DNA of 64,000 nucleotides from Rubellimicrobium roseum (GTDB lineage Bacteria; Pseudomonadota; Alphaproteobacteria; Rhodobacterales; Rhodobacteraceae): NCBI RefSeq assembly GCF_006152145.1, contig NZ_VDFV01000016.1, positions 1 to 64,000 of the forward strand, read 5' to 3'. Shown piece by piece: positions 10,118 to 19,252 of this stretch (position 1 is its first letter; each line of letters starts with the position of its first letter). The notes under the pieces were generated by a model. It saw only the letters and a program-made list of their open reading frames with translations, ran no database searches and was not told where the DNA came from. The position numbers and the translations under genes were made by a program.

Positions 10118-11794
10118 GTGAGCCACAAGACCGACATCGAGATCGCCCGCGAGGCCAAGAAACGCCCGATCCTGGAGATCGGGGCCAAGCTGGGCATCCC
10201 GTCCGAAAGCCTGCTGCCCTATGGGCACGACAAGGCCAAGATCAGCCAGGATTTCATCAACTCCGTGCAGGACCGCCCGGATGGCAAGCTGATCCTGGTG
10301 ACCGCCATCAACCCGACGCCCGCCGGCGAAGGCAAGACGACGACCACCGTGGGCCTGGGCGACGGGCTCAACCGCATCGGCAAGAAGGCGGTGGTCTGCA
10401 TCCGCGAGGCGTCTCTTGGCCCGAACTTCGGGATGAAGGGCGGCGCAGCGGGCGGCGGCTACGCCCAGGTCGTGCCGATGGAGGAGATGAATCTCCACTT
10501 CACCGGCGACTTCCACGCGATCACCAGCGCCCACAACCTGCTGTCGGCGATGATCGACAACCACATCTACTGGGGCAACAGCCTCGACATCGACCAGCGC
10601 CGGATCGTCTGGCGCCGCGTCATGGACATGAACGACCGCGCGCTGCGCGACATGGTGGTGAGCCTTGGCGGGGTGGCTAACGGCTTCCCGCGCCAGACCG
10701 GCTTTGACATCACCGTGGCCTCGGAGGTCATGGCCATCCTCTGCCTCGCGAAGGACCTGAAGGACCTTGAAAAGCGCCTGGGCGACATCGTCGTGGCCTA
10801 CCGCCGCGACAAGACTCCCGTGTACTGCCGCGACCTCAAGGCCGACGGCGCGATGGCCGTGCTGCTCAAGGACGCGATCCAGCCCAACCTCGTGCAGACG
10901 CTGGAGAACAACCCGGCCTTCGTGCATGGCGGGCCCTTCGCCAACATCGCCCATGGCTGCAACTCGGTCATCGCGACGACGACCGCGCTGAAGCTGGGCG
11001 AGTACGTGGTGACGGAAGCCGGCTTCGGCGCGGACCTGGGCGCCGAAAAGTTCTTCGACATCAAGTGCCGCAAGGCGGGGCTCAAGCCCTCGGCGGCGGT
11101 GATCGTGGCGACCGTGCGCGCCATGAAGATGAACGGCGGCGTGGCCAAGGCCGACCTGGGCTCCGAGAACGTGGAGGCGGTGCGCAAGGGCTGCCCGAAC
11201 CTCGGCCGTCACATCGCCAACGTGAAGGGCTTTGGCGTGCCGGTGGTGGTGGCGATCAACCACTTCTACTCGGACACCGACGCCGAGATCGAGGCGGTGA
11301 AGGCCTATGTGGCCGAGCAGGGCGCCGAGGCGATCCTGTGCAAGCACTGGGCGCAGGGCTCGGCCGGGATCGAGGATCTTGCCCGCAAGGTCGTGCAACT
11401 GGCCGAGGGCGGCTCCGCGAACTTCGCGCCGCTCTATGCCGACGAGATGCCGCTCTTCCAGAAGGTCGAGACCATCGCCAAGCGCATCTACCACGCCGAC
11501 GAGGTGATCGCGGACAAGTCGATCCGTGACCAGCTCAAGGCTTGGGAGGCTGCGGGCTACGGGCACCTGCCGATCTGCATGGCCAAGACGCAGTACTCGT
11601 TCACGACCGATCCGAACGTCCGCGGCGCACCCACCGGTCACACGGTGCCGGTGCGCGAGGTGCGGCTCTCGGCCGGCGCGGGCTTCATCGTCGTCATCTG
11701 CGGGGAGATCATGACCATGCCGGGCCTGCCCAAGGTCCCCTCGGCCGAGGTCATCCGCCTCAACGAGGCCGGGCAGATCGAAGGCCTGTTCTGA
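10118..11794 (+). CDS. fhs: Formate-tetrahydrofolate ligase
   Basis: 558 residues, the standard length. The family P-loop [12 protein letters not shown] is near residue 65-76. [18 protein letters not shown] and the C-terminal [10 protein letters not shown] are diagnostic. The enzyme activates formate with ATP onto tetrahydrofolate to give 10-formyl-THF. The GTG start at 10118 follows CAGGGGAA and begins [13 protein letters not shown], as in other family members; upstream in-frame sequence is not conserved-looking. It pairs functionally with folD downstream to interconvert formate and methylene-THF. Confidence 0.98.
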   Translation: MSHKTDIEIAREAKKRPILEIGAKLGIPSESLLPYGHDKAKISQDFINSVQDRPDGKLILVTAINPTPAGEGKTTTTVGLGDGLNRIGKKAVVCIREASLGPNFGMKGGAAGGGYAQVVPMEEMNLHFTGDFHAITSAHNLLSAMIDNHIYWGNSLDIDQRRIVWRRVMDMNDRALRDMVVSLGGVANGFPRQTGFDITVASEVMAILCLAKDLKDLEKRLGDIVVAYRRDKTPVYCRDLKADGAMAVLLKDAIQPNLVQTLENNPAFVHGGPFANIAHGCNSVIATTTALKLGEYVVTEAGFGADLGAEKFFDIKCRKAGLKPSAAVIVATVRAMKMNGGVAKADLGSENVEAVRKGCPNLGRHIANVKGFGVPVVVAINHFYSDTDAEIEAVKAYVAEQGAEAILCKHWAQGSAGIEDLARKVVQLAEGGSANFAPLYADEMPLFQKVETIAKRIYHADEVIADKSIRDQLKAWEAAGYGHLPICMAKTQYSFTTDPNVRGAPTGHTVPVREVRLSAGAGFIVVICGEIMTMPGLPKVPSAEVIRLNEAGQIEGLF

Positions 11795-11849
11795 TTGACC
11801 TTTCGGGTCCGGCCCCCGATGTGGTGGGCCGGAACCGGAGGACCCGAGC

Positions 11850-12167
11850 ATGAAGCGACCCCAGGACTGCGAGACGATGGCCGACATCCGGGCCGAGATC
11901 GACCGGGTGGACAGGCTGCTCGTGGCGCTCTTCGCCGAGCGGACGGCCTACATCGACCGAGCCGCGGAGATCAAGGGACCGCTCAAGCTGCCCGCGCGGA
12001 TCACGCCGCGCGTGGAGGAGGTGGTGGCCAACGTGCGGCGCGAAGCGGCCGTCCATGGGCTGCCGCCCGACCTGATCGAGAAGCTCTGGCGGCGCCTGAT
12101 CGACTGGTCGATCGCCCGGGAGGAAGGGGTTCTGGGCCCCGAATGGGGGCAGGAGGAAGCGAGATGA
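11850..12167 (+). CDS. Chorismate mutase, AroQ class
   Basis: 105 residues, an all-helical AroQ-type monofunctional chorismate mutase. It has the [22 protein letters not shown] helix-1 pattern (Arg and Asp of the active site), then the AAEIK helix and RVEEVV. It converts chorismate to prephenate for Phe/Tyr synthesis; some alphaproteobacterial homologues act instead as isochorismate pyruvate lyase-like proteins, so the reaction is inferred. It has a good ribosome site (CCGGAGGA) and overlaps folD by ATGA, so the two are translationally coupled although their pathways differ. Confidence 0.85.
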   Translation: MKRPQDCETMADIRAEIDRVDRLLVALFAERTAYIDRAAEIKGPLKLPARITPRVEEVVANVRREAAVHGLPPDLIEKLWRRLIDWSIAREEGVLGPEWGQEEAR

Positions 12168-13084
12168 CGACGCAAGCGATGCCGGCGGAGACGACGGCCC
12201 GGGTGATCGACGGCAAGGCCTTCGCGGCCAAGATCCGAGGCCGCGTGGCCGAGCACGTGGCGCGACTCAAGGCCGAGCACGGGATCACGCCGGGCCTCGC
12301 GGTGGTGCTGGTGGGCGAGGACCCGGCGTCCTCGGTCTATGTCCGCTCCAAGGGCAAGCAGACCCTGGAGGCCGGCATGAACAGCTTCGAGCACAAGCTG
12401 CCGCCCGAAACCTCGGAGGAGGAGCTGCTGGCGCTGGTCGCGCGGCTCAACGCCGATCCGGCGGTGCACGGCATCCTCGTGCAGCTTCCGCTGCCCAAGC
12501 ACCTGAATTCGGACCTCGTCATCAATTCCATCGACCCCGCCAAAGACGTGGACGGGTTCCACATCTCGAACGTGGGGCTGCTGGGGACCGGGCAGAAGGC
12601 GATGGTGCCCTGCACGCCGCTGGGATGCCTGCTGCTGCTGCGCGACCTGCACGGGTCGCTGTCGGGGATGAACGCGGTGGTGATCGGGCGGTCGAACATC
12701 GTGGGCAAGCCGATGGCGCAGCTTCTGCTCGGCGACAGCGCGACGGTGACCATCGCGCACAGCCGGACGAAGGATCTGCCGGAGGTCGTGCGGCGCGCGG
12801 ACATCGTTGTGGCGGCCGTGGGCCGGCCCGAGATGATTCAGGGCGACTGGATCAGGCCTGGCGCCACCGTGATCGACGTGGGCATCAACCGGACGGCCGG
12901 ACCGAATGGCAAGGACGTGCTGGTGGGCGATGTGGATTACGCCAGCGCCGCCCAGGTGGCGGGCGCGATCACGCCGGTGCCGGGCGGGGTGGGGCCCATG
13001 ACCATCGCCTGCCTCTTGGCCAACACCGTCACGGCCTGTTGCCGGGCCAATGGATTGCCGGAGCCCGAGGGGCTGGCGGCCTGA
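12164..13084 (+). CDS. folD: Bifunctional methylene-THF dehydrogenase/methenyl-THF cyclohydrolase FolD
   Basis: 306 residues. The catalytic YVRSKGK segment, the conserved VQLPLPKHL and DVDGFH motifs, the NADP-binding [17 protein letters not shown] segment and the C-terminal [11 protein letters not shown] are all present. It oxidises 5,10-methylene-THF and hydrolyses methenyl-THF to 10-formyl-THF, the product also made by Fhs upstream. The start ATG is set by the ATGA overlap with the chorismate mutase stop. A convergent SRPBCC gene lies 61 bases downstream. Confidence 0.98.
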   Translation: MTTQAMPAETTARVIDGKAFAAKIRGRVAEHVARLKAEHGITPGLAVVLVGEDPASSVYVRSKGKQTLEAGMNSFEHKLPPETSEEELLALVARLNADPAVHGILVQLPLPKHLNSDLVINSIDPAKDVDGFHISNVGLLGTGQKAMVPCTPLGCLLLLRDLHGSLSGMNAVVIGRSNIVGKPMAQLLLGDSATVTIAHSRTKDLPEVVRRADIVVAAVGRPEMIQGDWIRPGATVIDVGINRTAGPNGKDVLVGDVDYASAAQVAGAITPVPGGVGPMTIACLLANTVTACCRANGLPEPEGLAA

Positions 13085-13107
13085 TCCCGATCGGCAGGGA
13101 CGGCGGT

Positions 13108-13130
13108 CGGGCGGGGGCAAGCTCCGCCCG
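13108..13130. terminator. Terminator-like hairpin between convergent folD and SRPBCC genes
   Basis: A 7-base-pair perfect GC stem (CGGGCGG with CCGCCCG) encloses a 9-base loop, in the 61-base gap between two convergent genes. There is no strong T-run on either side, so it may act as a bidirectional barrier rather than a classical Rho-independent terminator. Confidence 0.35.
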
Positions 13131-13145
13131 TCGGTGTTCGCGGGC

Positions 13146-13634
13146 TCAGGCTGTCGCGGGCTCCAGCGTGTCGATGCGGGCGTAGGTCGTCTCCATGCCG
13201 TCGGTCATGCCGGTGGCGATCATCGCCTCCATGGCCTCGGGCGTGTCCGCCCGCATGACCACCGTGAGGAGCGTGCCATCCCCGTCCGGGGCGAAGGTCG
13301 TCTCGATGTGGTTGTCGGGCGTGGGGTCGGGAAGGTGCATCCGCTCCACGTGGACGATGCGGCCGGGGCGGCTGCCCTGCGGGGGCTCCACCACCTCGTA
13401 GGTGCCGGTGACGTGGAAGCCCGCACCTTCGTCGTTGGCCCATTCCCAACGCAGCTCCCCGCCGGGCCGGGCGTCGTTGATGCAGACGGGCATCCGCCAT
13501 CCGTCGAACCCGTAGCACCAGCGCTGGATGAGCGCGGGCTCGACATGCGCCGCGAAGACCCGCTCGGGTGGGGCCCTGAAGCGGCGCGTGATCGTGAGGG
13601 TGGTGGGCGAGGTGCGATCGACGGTGAGCGGCAT
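13146..13634 (-). CDS. SRPBCC (AHSA1-like) domain protein
   Basis: 162 residues. An activator-of-Hsp90-ATPase-homologue-1-like START fold, with the typical TITRRFRAPPERVFAAHVEPALIQRW opening and GTLLTVVMRADTPEAMEAMIATGM near the end. These proteins bind hydrophobic ligands; the ligand is unknown. It is the second gene of a two-gene unit with an ArsR regulator (2 bases between stop and start), a very common pairing in Actinobacteria and Alphaproteobacteria. Confidence 0.85.
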   Translation of the reverse strand: MPLTVDRTSPTTLTITRRFRAPPERVFAAHVEPALIQRWCYGFDGWRMPVCINDARPGGELRWEWANDEGAGFHVTGTYEVVEPPQGSRPGRIVHVERMHLPDPTPDNHIETTFAPDGDGTLLTVVMRADTPEAMEAMIATGMTDGMETTYARIDTLEPATA

Positions 13635-13636
13635 GA

Positions 13637-13966
13637 TCAGTCCTCCTGTGGGGGGGTGGCCTCGGCGAGCAGGTCGTCGAGGCGGGTGTAGTTGCGGTCC
13701 AGGTTGGCGCGCAGCTCGGACAGCCAGGCGTCGAGGGGCGCGAGGCCCTGGGGCGCGAGGCGGCAGGGACGTCGCGTGCCCTCCCGCCCGCGGGTGATGA
13801 GGCCAGCCTTCTCCAGCACCTTGAGATGGTGGGACACGGCGGGCTGGCTCATGTCGAAGGGGGCGGCCAGTTCCATGACCGTGGCCTCTCCCCGTGAGAG
13901 CCGCGCTAGGATGGCCCGACGGGTCGGGTCGGCGAGGGCGAGGAAGGCTTGGTCGAGCGGCGGCAT
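13637..13966 (-). CDS. ArsR-family winged-helix regulator
   Basis: 109 residues. The winged helix-turn-helix has the ADPTRRAILARLSRGEATVMELAAPFDMSQ opening and the recognition helix segment QPAVSHHLKVLEKAGLI. No metal-binding CxC motif is present, so it belongs to the non-metal ArsR group usually paired with SRPBCC proteins, as here. It probably represses its own two-gene operon. A perfect inverted repeat sits just upstream of its start and is a likely operator. Confidence 0.92.
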   Translation of the reverse strand: MPPLDQAFLALADPTRRAILARLSRGEATVMELAAPFDMSQPAVSHHLKVLEKAGLITRGREGTRRPCRLAPQGLAPLDAWLSELRANLDRNYTRLDDLLAEATPPQED

Positions 13967-13977
13967 CGCGACTCCCT

Positions 13978-13991
13978 ACATGTGACCATGT
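13978..13991. promoter_or_regulatory. Candidate ArsR operator (inverted repeat)
   Basis: ACATG-TGAC-CATGT is a perfect 5-base inverted repeat 12 bases upstream of the arsR start. It is embedded in an AT-rich stretch (TTTATATAGA, TTTTATGTAAAG) that looks like a promoter on the minus strand. Placement and symmetry fit an autorepressor site. This is inferred from position only. Confidence 0.4.
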
Positions 13992-14096
13992 TTATATAGA
14001 AGGCGTTTTATGTAAAGACCGGACATCACCTTGGCTTGACCGCATGTGGGCGGTCGGCTGGATGCGGCCGGGACCGAGGAGCTGGACGGGTCGGCC

Positions 14097-14786
14097 TCAG
14101 ACCCGCTGCCCGACGCGTTGAGCCCCCGGAAGGGGAACAGGGATAGCGCGCGAGCCCGTCAGGATCGCGAGCGCCCGGTCGGCGAGCAGTGACCGGAGGG
14201 CCGGGTCGCGGGCGTCGAGGCCGCCCGTGTAGGTGCCGTAGGCGGGCAGGACCAGACGGCTCGCGTCCAGAAGGAAGCAGGGCCGCCGGTCGCCGAAGCC
14301 GGGCAGGCCGAACTTGGGATGGTAATGGCCCGAGACCTCGCCCGGCGCGGCGCCGGGCTCGGCGATGTGGCGGAAGGTGAGGCCCGCGACCGTCAGGCTT
14401 GCATGGCCCTCGCCATCCTGGGCGTTCGGGCCGGCGTCGTGGTTGCCCTCGATCCAGATCCAGCGGCGGCCGTCCTGCAAGGCGACGAGGCGGGCGCGGT
14501 CCTCGGGGTCGAGCGCCTCGCTGGCGGCGAGGTCGTCGAACGAGTCGCCCAAGGCAACGACGCAGGCCGGTTGCGTGGCGTCGAGGTCGAGCGCGAGGCG
14601 GTCCAGCGTCGCCCGCGTCTCGTAGGGCGGCAGCATGACTCCCCGGCGGCGAGCCATGCGCTCGGATTTGCCAAGGTGGAGGTCGGAGATGCAGAGGAGG
14701 CGCTCGGACGGCAGCAGGAGCGCCCCGGAAGGGAGCGCGACGGCCGCAGTGCCGTTCAGCGTGAAGGAGAAGGCCGTGCCGTTCAT
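14097..14786 (-). CDS. pdeM: Ligase-associated DNA-damage-response endonuclease PdeM
   Basis: 229 residues. A calcineurin-type metallophosphoesterase with the metal-site motifs SDLHLGKS, GDSFDD, GNHD and GHYHP in order. The LHLGKSERMARR segment is typical of PdeM, the phosphoesterase grouped with ATP-dependent DNA ligase, a DEXH helicase and an exonuclease in a repair set. The ATG at 14786 is preferred over an upstream TTG. The helicase gene lies 90 bases upstream on the same strand. Neither the ligase nor the exonuclease is in the window. Confidence 0.88.
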   Translation of the reverse strand: MNGTAFSFTLNGTAAVALPSGALLLPSERLLCISDLHLGKSERMARRRGVMLPPYETRATLDRLALDLDATQPACVVALGDSFDDLAASEALDPEDRARLVALQDGRRWIWIEGNHDAGPNAQDGEGHASLTVAGLTFRHIAEPGAAPGEVSGHYHPKFGLPGFGDRRPCFLLDASRLVLPAYGTYTGGLDARDPALRSLLADRALAILTGSRAIPVPLPGAQRVGQRV

Positions 14787-14876
14787 GGCCTGTTCTCTGG
14801 CCGAGGGCTGGTCGCAGGGCAAGAGCCGTGGCGGGCCCTGGGGCTCACATCTTGGCGGGCCGGGGAGGGGGCGCTG

Positions 14877-17273
14877 TCACGTCAGGTCCTCCAGTCCCGC
14901 CTCTTCCAGAAGCCGTGCGGCCTGCTCGGCCATCAGCCGCTCGCGCCCGCGGCCCTCGACGGGGACCCGGCCGCGTTCGAGGAGGAGCGGTGCGGCGAGG
15001 GGCGTGACGTGAGGCGCACGGACATGGTCGAGGCGGCCCTGGATGCGCGACAGCATTTCCTCGATCCGGCCGAAGTCCACGAGGCCGCGCTGCGCCTCCT
15101 CGCGCGTCACGCGCAGGAGGAGGTGGCCGGGGTCGTATTTCACCAGCGTGTCGTAAAGGATGTCGGTCGAGAAAGTCGCCTGCCGGCCGGTCTTGCGGCT
15201 TCCGGGCAGGTTCTTCTCGATGAGGCCCGCGATGGTGGCCACGCCCCGAAAGGTGCGCTTCATGACGGCGTTGCCCTGGAGCCAGGTCTCGAAGCCCTCA
15301 CGCAGGTCGCGGGGGTCGAGAAGGCTGCCGGGGTCCTCCACCTCGCGCAGGCCGGTGACGAGCAGGGCGTAGTCGGTGGCGACGAAGCCCAAGGGGTCGA
15401 GTCCCTGCGCCTCCATCCGGTGCGTGAGCAGGAGGCCCAGGGTCTGGTGCGCGTTCCAGCCCGCGAAGCCCCAGAAGGCGGCGTGCCAGCGGTCCTCGGC
15501 CTCGAAGGTCTCCACCAGCATCCGCTCGGCCCGGGGCAGGCGGGAGACGCGGGCCTGCAGCGCGAGCCAGTCGGCGGTGTGGCGGGGCAGGTCCGGGGAG
15601 CTTTGCCGGATCAGGTCAAGGATGCGGCGGGTCAGCGCGACGGAGGTCGGGAACTTGCCGCCGCCGAAGCGGCCGACTCGGGGTGTGGCGTCGGGGCGGC
15701 GCGTGACCTCGACGGTCATCTCCTTCAGGCCCTCGAAGCGGACGACCTGCCCGCCGATCAGGAAGGTGTCGCCGGGCGTGAGCGTCGACGCGAAGTATTC
15801 CTCGACCTCGCCCAGATGCGTGCCCGAGCGAAGGCGGACGCTGAGCGTGCCGGTGTCCTCGATGGTGCCGATGTTCATGCGGATGCGTTTGGCGGCGCGG
15901 GGGTCGCGCAACTGCCAGAATCCGTCGCGCAGGAGCAGCCGGCGCCAGCGGTCGTAGGCCTTGAGCGCGTAGCCCCCTGTCGCGCAGAAATCGAGGCAGG
16001 CCTCGAAATCGGCGCGCGCGAGGTCGGCGTAGGGACCGGCGGTGCGAATCTCGGCGTAGAGGTCATCGGCGGCGAAGGGTCCGGCGCAGGCGCGGATCAG
16101 GATGTGCTGGCAGAGCACGTCGAGAGGGCCGGGTCCGCGCGGCGTGCCGTCGAGGTCGCCCGCGAGCGCCGCGTCGATGGCGGCCACGCATTCGAGGACT
16201 TCGAAGCGATTGGCGGGGACGAGGATCGCCTTGGAGGGAACGCCCGCGCGGTGGTTGGCGCGGCCGATGCGCTGGACGAGGCGCTTGACGTATTTCGGCC
16301 CGCCCATCTGGATCACGAGGTCCACGTTGCCCCAGTCGATCCCGAGGTCGAGCGTGCCGGTGCAGACGATGGCGCGCAGGTCGCCCCGCAGCATCGCGGC
16401 CTCGACGTTCGTGCGCTGCTCGCGCGAGAGCGAGCCGTGGTGGATGGCGATGGGGAGCGCGTCGTCGTTCTGGAGCCAGAGATTGTGGAAGAATATCTCG
16501 GCCTGAGCGCGGGTGTTGTGGAAGATGAGTGTCGTGCGGTGGCGCCGGACCTCCTCCAACACCGCCGGGATGGCATGGAGCGCGGCGCCGCCGGCCCAGG
16601 GCGGCGCGCGTCCCGCGTCGAGCATCGACAGGTCGGGCCGTTCGCCGGGGTCGGCGTGCAGGATGGCGCAAGGATCGGGGCTGCGGGCGAGAAGGTGCGC
16701 GATCTCGGCGGGGTCGTCCACGGTGGCCGAGAGGCCCACGCGGCGCAGGTCGGGAGCGAGGGCCTGGAGGCGCGAGAGGGCGAGGAAGAGCTGGTCGCCG
16801 CGCTTGGACTCGGCCAGCGCGTGGATCTCGTCCACGACGACGCGGCTCAGCCCCTCGAAGATGCGGGGGGCGTCCTCGTAACTGAGGAGCAGGGCGAGCG
16901 ATTCGGGCGTGGTGAGCAGGATATGCGGCGGGTCGGCGCGCTGGCGGCGGCGGGCGGCCTGGGATGTGTCGCCGGTCCGGTCCTCGATGCGGATGGGAAG
17001 GCCCAACTCCTCGACGGGGGTCAGGAGATTGCGACGGATGTCGGCAGCGAGCGCCTTGAGCGGTGAGACGTAAAGGGTATGAAGACCGGGGCGCGGGTTC
17101 TCGGCCAGTTCGGCCAGGGTGGGCAGGAAGCCCGACAGCGTCTTGCCCGCGCCGGTGGGTGCGATGAGAAGGAGGGCAGGCTCCTCGGCCCGCTCCAGCA
17201 TCTCGGCCTGATGACGGTGCAAGGACCAGCCCCGGCGGGCGAAGAAGGGAGCGAGACGGGCGGGAAGGTCCAT
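14877..17273 (-). CDS. Ligase-associated DNA damage response DEXH-box helicase (Lhr-like)
   Basis: 798 residues. Superfamily 2 helicase with Walker A APTGAGKT (about 39-46), the DEIH box (VVDEIHALAESKRGDQ), SAT motif (LSATVDDP), the C-terminal helicase domain with QRIGRANHR, and a long Lhr-type C-terminal region. It is shorter than E. coli Lhr (about 1500) and matches the Lhr-core class associated with ATP-dependent DNA ligases. It is followed by pdeM, supporting a repair role. The start ATG is at the end of the reading frame after a divergent intergenic gap. Confidence 0.92.
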   Translation of the reverse strand: MDLPARLAPFFARRGWSLHRHQAEMLERAEEPALLLIAPTGAGKTLSGFLPTLAELAENPRPGLHTLYVSPLKALAADIRRNLLTPVEELGLPIRIEDRTGDTSQAARRRQRADPPHILLTTPESLALLLSYEDAPRIFEGLSRVVVDEIHALAESKRGDQLFLALSRLQALAPDLRRVGLSATVDDPAEIAHLLARSPDPCAILHADPGERPDLSMLDAGRAPPWAGGAALHAIPAVLEEVRRHRTTLIFHNTRAQAEIFFHNLWLQNDDALPIAIHHGSLSREQRTNVEAAMLRGDLRAIVCTGTLDLGIDWGNVDLVIQMGGPKYVKRLVQRIGRANHRAGVPSKAILVPANRFEVLECVAAIDAALAGDLDGTPRGPGPLDVLCQHILIRACAGPFAADDLYAEIRTAGPYADLARADFEACLDFCATGGYALKAYDRWRRLLLRDGFWQLRDPRAAKRIRMNIGTIEDTGTLSVRLRSGTHLGEVEEYFASTLTPGDTFLIGGQVVRFEGLKEMTVEVTRRPDATPRVGRFGGGKFPTSVALTRRILDLIRQSSPDLPRHTADWLALQARVSRLPRAERMLVETFEAEDRWHAAFWGFAGWNAHQTLGLLLTHRMEAQGLDPLGFVATDYALLVTGLREVEDPGSLLDPRDLREGFETWLQGNAVMKRTFRGVATIAGLIEKNLPGSRKTGRQATFSTDILYDTLVKYDPGHLLLRVTREEAQRGLVDFGRIEEMLSRIQGRLDHVRAPHVTPLAAPLLLERGRVPVEGRGRERLMAEQAARLLEEAGLEDLT

Positions 17274-17449
17274 GGGGCGCGAGATAGCCCGACGACGCCG
17301 CGCGGGCTAGTCGGGGGCGCCTGCGTCTCGTGGGGCGGTGGGCGACATTGACCGGGGGTGGCCGCAGGAGAGCCTGAGCCGCACCGTCAAAGAAGCCGGT
17401 TCCAGCGATGTCGGCCAGCGGCTAGGCTCGGCGTCGAAAGGGGGCGAGC

Positions 17450-17782
17450 ATGAAGCTGATCGTGGGGATCATCACGGCAAAGCCGGGGAAGCGCGATGCC
17501 TTCCTGGCTGCGGCGCGCCAGCACGCCGAGGCCACGCGCCGGGAGCCGGGCTGCTTCTACTTCGAGCTCGCGCCCATCCCCGAGCATCCCGACAAGATCC
17601 TCCTGGCGGAAGGATTCGTGGATGAGGCGGCGCACCGCGCGCACGAGGACACCGACCACATGCGCGCGCTCTGGGCGGCGATGCCCGACCTGCTGGATCG
17701 CTTCGAGATCGACAACATGGTGGGCGAGGCCGAGCATATCGACGAGGTGTTTGGACAGGGAGAGACGGTCGGCCGCCGGTGA
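17450..17782 (+). CDS. Antibiotic biosynthesis monooxygenase-like (putative quinol monooxygenase)
   Basis: 110 residues, an ABM dimeric alpha-beta barrel protein related to YgiN. The AKPGKRDAFLAAARQHAEATRREPGCFYFE segment and the DEAAHRAHEDTDHM motif are family hallmarks. Family members oxidise quinols without cofactors; the substrate here is unknown. It has a strong AAGGGGG ribosome site and sits as an isolated gene between two minus-strand clusters. Confidence 0.82.
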   Translation: MKLIVGIITAKPGKRDAFLAAARQHAEATRREPGCFYFELAPIPEHPDKILLAEGFVDEAAHRAHEDTDHMRALWAAMPDLLDRFEIDNMVGEAEHIDEVFGQGETVGRR

Positions 17783-17845
17783 CGAGCGGGCGCTGTGGCG
17801 CGCTGTCAGGGCCGGGACGGCCCGCCGCCTGGGCCGGGCCGTGGC

Positions 17846-19168
17846 CTACTTCACGATCACCTCGTCCTTGACGAACATGTTGGCCCAGGCGCGGTCGATG
17901 AGCTCGGGGGTCATCTGCGGCGGGATGCCCTCGAAGCGGCAGATCGCCAGCATCTGGTCGATCAGGTAGACCGGCTGGTAATTCGCATAGACGTTGTTGA
18001 TGGACGGATACTTGTACTTGAGAAGGTAAAGGAGCGTCTGCTGGTCGAGCGGCAGGCCTTTCTTCTTGGCCACGAGCGCGAAGATCCGCAGGAAGTCCTC
18101 CTGGCCCGGCCCATCGATCTTGATCTTGAAGAAGATCCGGCGGAGCGCCGCCTTGTCGAAGATCTCGTTGGGGTGGAAGTTCGTAGAGAAGATCACGAGC
18201 GTGTCGAAGGGCACCTCGAATTTCTCGCCCGACTGGAGCGCGAGGATGTCGCGGCCTTCCTCGAGCGGCACGATCCAGCGGTTGACGATCTTCTGCGGCG
18301 GCTCGGCCTGGCGGCCGAGGTCGTCGATGATGAAGATGCCGCCGGTGGCCTTCAGTTGCAGCGGCGCCTGGTAGGTCCGGGCGACCGGGTTGTAGACGAG
18401 GTCGAGCATGTCGAGCGACAGCTCGCCCCCGGTGACGACAGTGGGACGCTCGCAGCGGACGTAGCGGGTGTCGTAGCGCCCGGAGGTGCGCCGCAGCGAG
18501 GTGGGATCGTCATGGTCCTCCTCGGCGGCGGAGTGGATGATCGGGTCATAGACGGTGATGACCTGACCCGAATACTCGATGGCGCGGGGCACGTAGACCT
18601 TGTCGCCGATGGCGTTGCGGATGCCGTTCGAGATCGAGGACTTGCCGTTGCCCGGGGGACCGTACATCAGGATCGAGCGCCCGGCGCCCACCGCGGGGCC
18701 GAGGTGGTCGAGCAGCGCGGGCGGCAGGATCAGATGGCCCATCGCCGCCTCGAGCTGGGCGCGGGAGATGGCGACGTTGCGGATCGACTGGCGGGCAACC
18801 TGCTCGCGATAGACGGCGAGCGGGACGGGCATGGCGCCGTAGTATTCGGACTGGGCCAGCGCATCGAGGGCGCGCGCCTTGCCGGCGTCGGTGAGCTGGT
18901 AGCCCATCTCGGGGCCCGAGTTGGCGTTGAGCGTCCCCGTGGCCTCGCAGAGGCGCTGCGACCGGGCGAGGTCCACCAGCTCCTGCGTGACGTTGAGCGG
19001 CAGGCAGATGGCGCGGCTGATCTCGGTCACCAGCGTGACGTTCATGCGGAACATCGTCTTGAGAAGGATGTCGCGCATCATGACGAGCGAGATCTGCATC
19101 CCGTCCAGGGTCTTGGGGGCGGGGGGCGGGGTGACGCCCTGGGGCGCCGCGTTGACCGCGATGTTCAT
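17846..19168 (-). CDS. AAA-type ATPase at the end of the Tad locus
   Basis: 440 residues. A P-loop ATPase with Walker A GPPGNGKS (about 171-178) and Walker B IFIIDDLGRQ. The N-terminal 110 residues look like a winged-helix/helical region (MQISLVMMRDILLKTMF, TEISRAICLPLNVTQELV). The protein is cytoplasmic, with no membrane segment. It follows the prepilin peptidase gene by 84 bases on the same strand, and similar ATPases are linked to tad loci in Rhodobacterales. Its role in pilus function is not known to me. The ATPase assignment is firm; the pathway is inferred from context. Confidence 0.8.
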   Translation of the reverse strand: MNIAVNAAPQGVTPPPAPKTLDGMQISLVMMRDILLKTMFRMNVTLVTEISRAICLPLNVTQELVDLARSQRLCEATGTLNANSGPEMGYQLTDAGKARALDALAQSEYYGAMPVPLAVYREQVARQSIRNVAISRAQLEAAMGHLILPPALLDHLGPAVGAGRSILMYGPPGNGKSSISNGIRNAIGDKVYVPRAIEYSGQVITVYDPIIHSAAEEDHDDPTSLRRTSGRYDTRYVRCERPTVVTGGELSLDMLDLVYNPVARTYQAPLQLKATGGIFIIDDLGRQAEPPQKIVNRWIVPLEEGRDILALQSGEKFEVPFDTLVIFSTNFHPNEIFDKAALRRIFFKIKIDGPGQEDFLRIFALVAKKKGLPLDQQTLLYLLKYKYPSINNVYANYQPVYLIDQMLAICRFEGIPPQMTPELIDRAWANMFVKDEVIVK

Positions 19169-19252
19169 GGGATAGGCTCCTTCGGAGGCGGCCTGTTAAC
19201 ACTGAGGGCGCATCGTGACGGAAATGAGGAGGAATCGCGGAGCCCTGCGGGC

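Noticed and set aside
10085-11887. 600-codon open frame antisense to fhs
   Set aside because: His/Asp/Val-rich translation typical of the reverse strand of a high-GC gene; fhs itself is certain.
14319-17066. 915-codon open frame antisense to the DEXH helicase
   Set aside because: Mirror of the helicase; the helicase motifs on the minus strand are unambiguous.
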